From Oscillospiraceae bacterium (GTDB lineage: Bacteria; Bacillota; Clostridia; Oscillospirales; Ruminococcaceae): a stretch of 5,075 nucleotides of DNA. A program made the translations under genes and the position numbers. The stretch spans positions 1-5,075 of the forward strand of contig JAEDOB010000172.1 in the NCBI GenBank assembly GCA_016302225.1. Reading direction: 5' to 3'. The notes under the pieces were generated by a model. The model was not told the DNA's origin. It saw only the letters and a list, made by a program, of their open reading frames with translations, and did no database searches. Numbering within the stretch: the first letter of the stretch is position 1; every line of letters begins with the position of its first letter. Positions 1-5,075 of the stretch are shown here, piece after piece.

Positions 1-53
1 GCGTATATGGTTTTTTACGCCGAGAGATTCCCGTGATTAATGAGTGTTTAGTA

Positions 54-986
54 TTAATCCGCAAAAAGCGCAGTAGAAAGGTATCTGTCACCTGTATCGG
101 GCAGCAGAACAACAATGTTCTTTCCCTCATTTTCGGGACGCTTTGCCAGCTCGATAGCAGCCCACGCAGCCGCACCCGAAGAAATTCCCACAAGCACGCC
201 CTCGCTTCTTCCGATAAGCTTGCCCGTGCTGAATGCGTCCTCATTGGTTACGGGAATGACTTCGTCGTAGACCTTGGTGTTCAGCACCTCGGGAACGAAG
301 CCTGCGCCTATTCCCTGAATTTTATGGGGTCCCGCAACGCCCGTCGAAAGCACTGCCGAGGAAGCGGGCTCAACGGCAACTATCTTCACATCGGGCTTCT
401 TGGATTTCAGAAATTCGCCGATACCCGTAACGGTTCCGCCCGTGCCGACGCCCGCAACGAAAATATCCACATTTCCGTCGGTGTCCTCGAAAATTTCGGG
501 ACCCGTAGTTTCAAAATGTGCCTTGGGATTTGAAGGATTTGTAAACTGGGACGGGATAAAGCTGTCGGGGATCTCCGCCGCAAGCTCCTCAGCCTTTGCG
601 ATTGCGCCCTTCATGCCCTTTGCGCCCTCGGAAAGCACCAGCTCTGCGCCGTAAGCCTTCATAAGCTGTCTGCGCTCGATGGACATTGTTTCAGGCATTA
701 CAATGATTATTCTGTACCCTCTTGCCGCCGCAACAGCCGCCAGACCGATACCCGTATTTCCCGAAGTAGGCTCGATAATAACGGAAGTGGGCTTCAGCTT
801 TCCGCTCTTTTCCGCATCGTCGATCATTGCCTTTGCAATTCTGTCCTTAACAGAACCTGCGGGATTGAAATACTCCAGCTTTGCCAGCAGCTTTGCCTTC
901 AAGCCAAGTGCCTTTTCGATATTGGACAGTTCCAGCAGCGGAGTTTTGCCGATAAGCTGATCGGCAGATGTATAAATTTTTGACAT
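54..986 (-). CDS. cysK: Cysteine synthase (O-acetylserine sulfhydrylase), PLP-dependent
   Basis: This cytoplasmic enzyme makes L-cysteine and acetate from O-acetyl-L-serine and sulfide, the last step of cysteine synthesis. The 310-residue product is full length for the CysK family. Visible landmarks are the N-terminal IGKTPLL (12-18), the PLP lysine Lys47 inside PAGSVKDR (42-49), the substrate loop TSGNTG (74-79), the glycine-rich phosphate-binding loop GVGTGGTVTG (179-188), and GISSG (267-271) with the serine that contacts the pyridine nitrogen. The C-terminus is LPDTGDRYLST (295-305), typical of the family. The start at 986 is chosen because an AAGGAGAG ribosome binding site (993-1000) lies 6 bases upstream and the protein then begins MSKIY like its relatives. 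An in-frame ATG at 1025 would add 13 residues, has no such site, and lies almost on the predicted transcription start. The gene appears to be transcribed alone from the promoter at 1039-1067. Cystathionine beta-synthase-like relatives share the fold, but length and motifs fit CysK. Confidence 0.97.
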   Translation of the reverse strand: MSKIYTSADQLIGKTPLLELSNIEKALGLKAKLLAKLEYFNPAGSVKDRIAKAMIDDAEKSGKLKPTSVIIEPTSGNTGIGLAAVAAARGYRIIIVMPETMSIERRQLMKAYGAELVLSEGAKGMKGAIAKAEELAAEIPDSFIPSQFTNPSNPKAHFETTGPEIFEDTDGNVDIFVAGVGTGGTVTGIGEFLKSKKPDVKIVAVEPASSAVLSTGVAGPHKIQGIGAGFVPEVLNTKVYDEVIPVTNEDAFSTGKLIGRSEGVLVGISSGAAAWAAIELAKRPENEGKNIVVLLPDTGDRYLSTALFAD

Positions 987-992
987 AACGAT

Positions 993-1000
993 CTCTCCTT
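993..1000 (-). promoter_or_regulatory. Ribosome binding site that fixes the cysK start
   Basis: On the minus strand this reads AAGGAGAG, six bases before the ATG at 986. It supports the inner start codon over the in-frame ATG 39 bases upstream. Confidence 0.85.
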
Positions 1001-1019
1001 CTGAATATATTTGCATATC

Positions 1020-1073
1020 TATCAAGTAGGTTGATATTATAATAGCACATTTTTCCTACCTTGTCAATAGGTT
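1020..1073 (-). promoter_or_regulatory. Paired operator-like repeats over the cysK promoter
   Basis: Two related blocks flank the promoter. On the minus strand AACCTATTGAC (1063-1073) covers the -35 and AACCTACTTGAT (1021-1032) covers the start point; they differ by a one-base insertion and the last base and are spaced by about 41 bases (roughly four helical turns). Each lies in a dyad: CCTA-N9-TAGG at 1055-1071, and TATCAA-N5-TTGATA at 1020-1036. This arrangement is typical of repressor sites. Rrf2-family regulators (CymR, IscR) control cysK in many Firmicutes and are the obvious candidate, but no regulator gene is in the window and the assignment is inference. Confidence 0.5.
1039..1067 (-). 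promoter_or_regulatory. Sigma-A promoter of cysK
   Basis: On the minus strand there is a perfect -35 TTGACA (1062-1067), a 17-base spacer, and a -10 TATTAT (1039-1044) preceded by TGC, which makes an extended -10. An overlapping TATAAT (1036-1041) sits at a poorer 20-base spacing. The expected transcription start is near 1032, giving a leader of about 45 bases. Upstream of the -35 are three short A-tracts (1072-1076, 1080-1084, 1092-1097 as T-runs on the plus strand) that could act as an UP element. The leader is too short for a T-box or SAM riboswitch. Confidence 0.85.
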
Positions 1074-1110
1074 TTTAGGTTTTTCTCAAAATTTTTTCGG
1101 AAACGGAAAT

Positions 1111-1151
1111 GCCGCATATCTCCCAAGCCGTAAAATCGGGAAATATGCGGC
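1111..1151 (-). terminator. Terminator-like hairpin ending the three-gene operon
   Basis: The arms at 1111-1124 and 1138-1151 form a 14-base stem with one mismatch (outer GCCGCATAT paired with ATATGCGGC, inner CCC with GGG) and a 13-base loop. It starts seven bases beyond the stop codon at 1159 and lies before the cysK promoter, where a terminator is expected. The T-rich tract after it on the minus strand is interrupted (ATTTCCGTTTCC), so termination may be incomplete or the hairpin may partly act as an mRNA 3' end stabiliser. Confidence 0.65.
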
Positions 1152-1158
1152 AAAAATG

Positions 1159-2010
1159 TCATTCGCCGTCACTTTTCTTCTTTCTTCCAAAAACCGCAAG
1201 GCACACCGCAGCTATGGCAGCAGCCGAAACCGCCAGTATCACAGCGGGAAGATAAGCGGAATTCTTATCCTCGGTCGGAGGATTTTCCGAATTATCGTCC
1301 GTAACAGCTTCTTCCGATACGGGAGCGGGCTTTTCGGGAGAAAGTGTTACTATCTCCGTCTGAGCCAATACATCGGCAAGCTTTTCGGGAGCGGGATTTG
1401 TGGGGTCGTCCAGATATAGCCACACATCACGCTCACCCATCATATAGCCAATATACCCCCAGCTGCCGTACTCGTCGGTATACACCCTGTCAAAATAATT
1501 CTCAATGTCCTCGGGATAATAATTCGCCGCTGTGCAGTCGTATGAACCGGGGTATTTCCAGAAGTAAATGTCCTTGCCTTCAAGAGAAACGTCCGCCATC
1601 TCGCCGTTATATGATGTAAATTCGCCCTCGTGATCCTTGAGAAACTCCGTGCTGTCGTAAACCAGCGACATACCGTCAAGGCATATCCAAGCGTCATAAT
1701 AAGTTTCATCGGTCATGTACCCAAACGAACCCCAGCGCACGCCGTCATCATCGGTCAAAGCAAGGTCGACATACTGCGGAGTACCTGCTTCAACCACACC
1801 TATAATATTCTTATTCGGTTCATCGTAAATATTCACATCAACATCGGAAACGAACTGCCTTGCGTTGTAGAAATGCTCGGCATCCTCCTGATGTTTCTGA
1901 TAAAAGTCGCTCTCATACGGTTCCCAGATAACATCTGCAGATGCGTTCAAAGTCATTGCAGCAGCCAAAGCAGCTGCGGAAATTGCCGAGATGAGTTTCT
2001 TGAATTTCAT
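1159..2010 (-). CDS. Exported, membrane-anchored protein with two SH3-like repeats
   Basis: I do not recognise a named family. The 283-residue protein has a Sec signal peptide (KFKK, hydrophobic core, then A23-S24-A25, predicted cleavage before Asp26). An acidic, aromatic-rich extracellular part follows. Residues about 204-250 are a Pro/Glu/Thr-rich linker, then one transmembrane helix (253-275) and a cytoplasmic RKKK tail. It should therefore sit on the outer face of the membrane, anchored at the C-terminus. Two stretches resemble each other: about 57-118 and 146-203. Each contains WGxxGYM (93-99, 184-190) followed 7-9 residues later by WxxLD (108-112, 197-201), and the first opens with a VNIYDEPN...GVVEAGT pattern typical of bacterial SH3 domains. 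Such domains often bind peptidoglycan or peptides, but no enzyme motif is present. The start has a perfect AGGAGG (2018-2023) seven bases upstream. It is the last gene of the operon. Confidence 0.85.
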   Translation of the reverse strand: MKFKKLISAISAAALAAAMTLNASADVIWEPYESDFYQKHQEDAEHFYNARQFVSDVDVNIYDEPNKNIIGVVEAGTPQYVDLALTDDDGVRWGSFGYMTDETYYDAWICLDGMSLVYDSTEFLKDHEGEFTSYNGEMADVSLEGKDIYFWKYPGSYDCTAANYYPEDIENYFDRVYTDEYGSWGYIGYMMGERDVWLYLDDPTNPAPEKLADVLAQTEIVTLSPEKPAPVSEEAVTDDNSENPPTEDKNSAYLPAVILAVSAAAIAAVCLAVFGRKKKSDGE

Positions 2011-2017
2011 AATATTT

Positions 2018-2023
2018 CCTCCT
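2018..2023 (-). promoter_or_regulatory. Ribosome binding site overlapping the upstream stop codon
   Basis: AGGAGG on the minus strand, seven bases before the ATG at 2010. It shares bases with the TAG stop (2022-2024) of the preceding small membrane protein gene, so ribosomes ending there finish on the next gene's entry site. This suggests translational coupling and supports one transcript. Confidence 0.8.
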
Positions 2024-2342
2024 AAATGAGATAATTTATTAACATTCCCGAAAAGAACGAAAAGCCGTTCAATCCGACAGACAACAGCAGCGGACGTTTG
2101 ATACTTTCGGCAAATTTATGATAAATCAGCCATTCGGTGACAATTGCCCATATTTCGAGAAACGTCTTTATAAGCGGTTCGGGAAGCTCCGTTGTCCCCG
2201 ATAATATGTAGAAAGCTGCCGTAACTATGGGATTTGTCAGTATATTAACAATAATTGTCAGCAGCAGGTCACGCCCCCGAAGTCCTAAAACAACCGCAGC
2301 CAAAAGCTCCAGAATTATTGTCAGCAAAAGAGAGATGACCAT
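2022..2342 (-). CDS. Small polytopic membrane protein of unknown function
   Basis: This 106-residue protein is almost entirely hydrophobic. About four transmembrane helices are visible (roughly 2-20, 25-47, 57-76 and 84-105). Several polar or charged residues fall inside them: Glu12, Asn33 with the TNP motif (36-38), Glu63, Glu70, Asn92 and Asn103. Charged loops carry RGRD (22-25) and ESIKR (79-83). The first transmembrane segments, with the NxxTNP pattern, resemble small uncharacterised membrane proteins I recall from Clostridia, but I cannot name a family. It lies 8 bases after the transporter gene and 11 bases before the surface protein gene. No good ribosome binding site precedes the ATG, so translation probably depends on ribosomes arriving from the transporter gene. 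Its position suggests it works with its two neighbours, perhaps as an accessory membrane subunit; that is inference. Confidence 0.8.
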   Translation of the reverse strand: MVISLLLTIILELLAAVVLGLRGRDLLLTIIVNILTNPIVTAAFYILSGTTELPEPLIKTFLEIWAIVTEWLIYHKFAESIKRPLLLSVGLNGFSFFSGMLINYLI

Positions 2343-2350
2343 AGGAAATA

Positions 2351-3385
2351 TCAGTTCCGACCAGACCGCCCCCTTTTAGCAAGACATAGTGCAGCAAACA
2401 GTAAATCAAGTGACGCAAGGCATAATAAGCAAAGCGCCAAAGGGCTCAGAGATAACGAATTTTCCGCATAAACAGGGATAAATCCGCAGAACAGCCCAAA
2501 GGTCATAAGCCCGAAGGAAAAGCCCTTGCAGCCGCCGCAGATGTCCGCTGCTTTTCGTAGTGTAATGGGCATAGTCATATTAAATGTCAGTATTGCAAGC
2601 GCACCGCAGACAATATTATCTCCGAAAATGCAGAGCAAAGCCGCCGCTCCCAGAGATACCGCCGAAGCCACTACGCTGCCCATTTTATCCGAGGCAAATC
2701 CCCCGAAAAATTTTCCAAATGCCGCACATGAAACCGCAAGCAGCGCACCAAAGCCTGTTTTCCAGCTAAAGCCCATGCCGAAGCCCGCAAAGCTTCTCAG
2801 CAGAACAACCAAAAACAGCAATGCCAGCGCACCCCAAGCAAAAACGCTTTTTTCGGGCAGAGAAAACTCCGCATTTTCCGAACGGAGATCTCCGAAAAGC
2901 CGTTTTCTCAGCAGAACTATCCCCACCGCCGACAGGCAAAGCACGGACAGCACAGGCAACTTCACCGCAGCCCCGCTTTTTGCGCAGAGCGTCCCGAGGA
3001 ACAGTCCCACCGCCCCAGATGACACGAAAACGCCCGAAGGAGCAGCCTTTTCCGAGCCGTTCAGCACATCAATTCCGCCGCCCAGATGAAAGACCGCATT
3101 CCCCAGACCGCACACCACCGCCGCAGCCATGGGAACACTTCCGAGCAGATACGCAGCCCCCGTCAACAGACAGCCAACCGCCGCAGCAAGAGCGTTCCGT
3201 CCCAATTTATCGAAAATTATCCCGAGAGGGAGCTGCAGGGCAAATGCACAGAAATTATATGTAAGCATCAGCAAAGCCTCATCGGAAAAGCTGCCGTTTA
3301 TGCGAAAAATCAGATTGGCGCAGGCAAAGTCCACGGCAAAATGCGCAAAGGTGTACAGCAAAAGTGAAATATTTTCCCGTTTCAT
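2351..3385 (-). CDS. Compact MFS-type transporter, substrate unknown
   Basis: This predicted inner-membrane protein of 344 residues has about 12 helices in two halves (helices 1-6 to residue 162, a cytoplasmic loop around 163-179, helices 7-12 to 338). It is short for the major facilitator superfamily (usually 380-450) because the loops are minimal. The superfamily signature after helix 2 is seen as DKLGRN (59-64), with its counterpart SDKMGS (232-237) after helix 8. Unusual features are FHLGGG (99-104) in helix 4 and FNMTMPIT (268-275) in helix 10, both probably lining the transport path. The substrate cannot be told from sequence; family members include drug, sugar and small-metabolite carriers. 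The start at 3385 has an AGGGGAG site (3394-3400) eight bases upstream. It is the first gene of a three-gene operon and is divergent from the phosphate transporter. Confidence 0.85.
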   Translation of the reverse strand: MKRENISLLLYTFAHFAVDFACANLIFRINGSFSDEALLMLTYNFCAFALQLPLGIIFDKLGRNALAAAVGCLLTGAAYLLGSVPMAAAVVCGLGNAVFHLGGGIDVLNGSEKAAPSGVFVSSGAVGLFLGTLCAKSGAAVKLPVLSVLCLSAVGIVLLRKRLFGDLRSENAEFSLPEKSVFAWGALALLFLVVLLRSFAGFGMGFSWKTGFGALLAVSCAAFGKFFGGFASDKMGSVVASAVSLGAAALLCIFGDNIVCGALAILTFNMTMPITLRKAADICGGCKGFSFGLMTFGLFCGFIPVYAENSLSLSPLALCLLCLASLDLLFAALCLAKRGRSGRN

Positions 3386-3413
3386 CGCCTCATCTCCCCT
3401 AGTGGTTTCCTTA

Positions 3414-3424
3414 ATAATACCATT
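3414..3424 (-). promoter_or_regulatory. Extended -10 promoter of the three-gene operon
   Basis: On the minus strand TGG-TATTAT (-10 at 3414-3419, TG element at 3421-3422) lies 28 bases upstream of the transporter start codon. The sequence at the -35 position is only an A-rich run, so the extended -10 would carry the promoter. The predicted start is near 3407, leaving a leader of about 21 bases that includes the ribosome binding site. An activator at the upstream TTTACA repeats is possible. Confidence 0.5.
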
Positions 3425-3457
3425 TCTGATGGAAAATTTTTTCGATTTCCTTGATAA

Positions 3458-3474
3458 TTTACAGAATGTTTACA
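3458..3474 (+). promoter_or_regulatory. TTTACA direct repeat resembling a PhoP box
   Basis: Two perfect TTTACA hexamers (3458-3463 and 3469-3474) are separated by five bases, an 11-base period. This matches the direct-repeat form of PhoP boxes known from Bacillus (TT followed by A/C/T, A, C/T, A at 11-base spacing). A third, degenerate unit may begin at 3447. It lies about 93 bases upstream of the -10 of the phosphate transporter gene and about 34 bases upstream of the -10 TG element of the opposite operon, so either gene could be the target. AT-rich DNA can produce this by chance. Confidence 0.4.
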
Positions 3475-3480
3475 ATTGTA
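3471..3480. promoter_or_regulatory. TACAATTGTA palindrome, BlaI/CopY-like core
   Basis: A perfect 10-base palindrome of the form TACA-N2-TGTA, the core recognised by the BlaI/MecI/CopY repressor family. It overlaps the second TTTACA hexamer, so the two readings compete. No BlaI-type gene is in the window. Confidence 0.25.
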
Positions 3481-3563
3481 TCTGAAAAACTTCCCCCGAA
3501 ACAAAAAATTTTTACCTTATCTTCTAATGTTAAGAAAATATGGTTTTTTTATGGGAGCGAATG

Positions 3564-3572
3564 TGTTATAAT
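3564..3572 (+). promoter_or_regulatory. Extended -10 promoter of the phosphate transporter gene
   Basis: A perfect TATAAT (3567-3572) preceded by TGT makes an extended -10. The -35 position at 17-base spacing is a run of T (3544-3549), a poor match, as expected for extended -10 or activated promoters. The predicted start is near 3579, giving a leader of about 43 bases. Confidence 0.65.
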
Positions 3573-3621
3573 AATTGTGTATGATTAAATTTTATGATAA
3601 AAAGGAAAGTTGGGATAAGAA

Positions 3622-5075
3622 ATGACCGGCATCGATCTAGTGAAAATTTTCATCGGAATGTTCGGCGGAATCGCTCTCTTCATCTACGGAATGTCCATGC
3701 TTGGCAGCAGCCTTGAAAAGCTGTCCAGCGGCAGAATGGAAAAAATTCTTGAAAGCCTCACAAACAACATCTTCAAAAGCGTACTTTTAGGCGCATTTGT
3801 TACGGCAGCGGTGCAAAGCTCGGGTGCCACAACGGTTATTGTGGTAGGTCTGGTAAATGCGGGAATACTGAAGCTTTCCTCGGCTGTCGGCGTTATTATG
3901 GGCGCAAATATCGGTACGACCATTACAGGTCAGATACTGCGTCTGGGCGATCTGGAAAACAATGCAGGCGTCGGTTCCCTGCTTGACCTGCTCAGCCCCT
4001 CCACACTTGCGCCGTTTATCTCAATAATCGGTATCGTCATCTTCATGGTATCCCGCAGCGACAACGGAAAGACTACCGGCGAGATACTCCTAGGCGTGGG
4101 CATTCTGTTCACGGGAATGCTTTCCATGACCGAATCGGTGTCCCCTCTTGCGGAGCTTTCTGCGTTCAGAACGCTGTTTGCGTCCCTCTCAAACCCCATA
4201 CTCGGCGTAATTGTGGGCGCAGTCGTTACGGCAATACTGCAAAGCTCCTCCGCTTCTGTCGGAATTTTGCAGGCGATCTCCACCACAGGCGTCCTGACCT
4301 TCTCCTCAGCATTTCCCATAATTATGGGACAGAATATCGGTACCTGCGTAGTTCCCATTATCTCCTCCATAGGCGCAAACAAGAACGCCAAGAGGACTGC
4401 TATGGTCCACCTTTACTTTAACATTATCGGAACTATCCTGTTTCTGGTGGTGGTTTACACCATTCAGGGGCTTATCGGCTTTACCTTCTGGGACGACACC
4501 ATTGACATGGGCGGCATCGCAAACTTCCACACTCTTTTCAACATCGTGGTAACAGCGGTGTTTATCCCCTTCCACCGTGTACTTGAATTTCTCGCCTGCA
4601 AGACCATCAAGGACGGCGATACCTCCGACGACGACATTTCCGGCGAAGAAGCGGGCATTCAGTTCCTTGATGACCGTCTGCTGAAATCTCCTTCGCTGGC
4701 TATCCAGCAGGCAATGAAAACAGTTATCACCATGGGCGGCATGGCAAAGCAGAATTTCGTGAAAATGCGCACCCTGTTCACCGACTTTGACCAGAAGACC
4801 GTTGACAATATCCACTCCCGTGAGGACATTATCGATACCGCCGAGGACAAGCTGAACGCCTATCTTATCAAGCTGACAGACTGCGAACTGACCGAGTACG
4901 AAAGCCGTATGGTAACCGCTCTCCTGCACCTGCTTTCCGAGTTCGAGCGTATTGGCGACTATGCCATAAATCTCGTGGAAAGCGCACAGGAGATGAATGC
5001 AAAGGGTCTGAAATTCTCCGAAAAGGCTCTTGCGGAATTTACCGTTATCTCAGATGCAGTCGAGGAGATAATCAC
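3622..5075 (+). CDS. Na+/phosphate cotransporter with PhoU-like domain (3' end beyond window)
   Basis: An open frame of 484 codons runs off the right edge without a stop; relatives are about 540-600 residues, so perhaps 60-110 are missing. The protein belongs to the Na/Pi cotransporter family (NptA/YjbB type), a membrane carrier for inorganic phosphate. The two inverted family repeats are plain: VQSSGATT (64-71) with GANIGTT (94-100), and LQSSSAS (206-212) with GQNIGTC (236-242). The QSS motifs form the substrate and sodium site. The membrane part ends near residue 326. After an acidic linker (about 330-345), residues from about 355 form a helical PhoU-like domain with ERIGDYAIN (442-450), the PhoU signature. 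The ATG at 3622 is the first possible start, since a TAA lies in frame at 3616-3618. The ribosome binding site is modest: GGAAAG (3604-3609) is 12 bases away. In bacteria this family may import or export phosphate; direction cannot be read from sequence. Confidence 0.93.
   Translation, partial: MTGIDLVKIFIGMFGGIALFIYGMSMLGSSLEKLSSGRMEKILESLTNNIFKSVLLGAFVTAAVQSSGATTVIVVGLVNAGILKLSSAVGVIMGANIGTTITGQILRLGDLENNAGVGSLLDLLSPSTLAPFISIIGIVIFMVSRSDNGKTTGEILLGVGILFTGMLSMTESVSPLAELSAFRTLFASLSNPILGVIVGAVVTAILQSSSASVGILQAISTTGVLTFSSAFPIIMGQNIGTCVVPIISSIGANKNAKRTAMVHLYFNIIGTILFLVVVYTIQGLIGFTFWDDTIDMGGIANFHTLFNIVVTAVFIPFHRVLEFLACKTIKDGDTSDDDISGEEAGIQFLDDRLLKSPSLAIQQAMKTVITMGGMAKQNFVKMRTLFTDFDQKTVDNIHSREDIIDTAEDKLNAYLIKLTDCELTEYESRMVTALLHLLSEFERIGDYAINLVESAQEMNAKGLKFSEKALAEFTVISDAVEEII

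Noticed and set aside
1..20. Inverted repeat GCGTA/TACGC as a cysK terminator.
   Set aside because: Only five base pairs with a 10-base loop are visible and no T-run follows within the window; the sequence to the left would be needed to decide.
33..960. Plus-strand open frames opposite cysK (33-533, 400-654, 679-960).
   Set aside because: They lie antisense to a clear cysK, have low-complexity or unlikely protein sequence, and lack start signals.
987..1025. A longer cysK starting at the ATG at 1025 (13 extra residues).
   Set aside because: The extension lies almost on the predicted transcription start, has no ribosome binding site, and is absent from the usual CysK N-terminus; the inner ATG has a good AAGGAGAG.
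987..1035. A riboswitch or T-box in the cysK leader.
   Set aside because: The leader is only about 45 bases, too short for either, and shows no conserved T-box or SAM-binding core.
2351..3385. Truncated or frameshifted MFS gene because of its 344-residue length.
   Set aside because: Twelve helices, both loop motifs, a good start and a normal stop are all present, so it is compact rather than broken.
2526..3485. Several plus-strand open frames opposite the MFS gene.
   Set aside because: Their Pro/Ser/Arg-rich translations are typical of the reverse strand of a GC-rich hydrophobic coding region; the minus-strand frame has clear transmembrane helices and MFS motifs.
3684..4929. Minus-strand open frames opposite the phosphate transporter.
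   Set aside because: They are shadows of the plus-strand frame, which shows the QSS repeats and PhoU signature; none has its own ribosome binding site or recognisable domain.

Overview
The window looks like ordinary chromosomal DNA from a low-to-moderate GC anaerobic Firmicute, most likely of the Ruminococcus/Oscillospiraceae type. The evidence is AGGAGG-type ribosome binding sites, tightly packed genes, sigma-A promoters with extended -10 boxes, a small secreted protein with a C-terminal membrane anchor, and a sodium/phosphate transporter fused to a PhoU domain. The lineage is inferred from the style of the genes and no marker gene is present. There is no rRNA, tRNA, CRISPR array, insertion sequence or phage gene in the window.

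Layout, left to right. (1) A complete cysteine synthase gene, cysK (minus strand, 54-986), has its own strong promoter at about 1039-1067. Two near-identical sequence blocks, one over the -35 and one over the start point, suggest repression by a dimeric regulator. (2) A three-gene cluster follows on the minus strand (1159-3385). In transcription order it encodes a compact 12-helix MFS-type transporter (2351-3385), a tiny hydrophobic membrane protein of unknown function (2022-2342), and an exported, membrane-anchored protein with two SH3-like repeats (1159-2010). Gaps are 8 and 11 bases, and the ribosome binding site of the last gene overlaps the stop codon of the middle one, so this is very probably one operon. 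It ends in a hairpin at 1111-1151. (3) A 236-base divergent intergenic region (3386-3621) holds a promoter for each direction, a TTTACA direct repeat resembling a PhoP box, and a TACAATTGTA palindrome. (4) On the plus strand, a Na+/phosphate cotransporter with a C-terminal PhoU-like domain starts at 3622 and runs off the right edge.

Functionally, cysK makes cysteine from O-acetylserine and sulfide, and the right-hand gene probably imports (or balances) phosphate. The middle operon is the least understood part: its three products are all predicted to sit in or on the membrane, and their tight coupling suggests a shared envelope function that the sequence alone does not identify. Nothing here is clearly a new defence or mobile system. 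The best candidates for follow-up are the three-gene membrane operon and the two regulatory regions.
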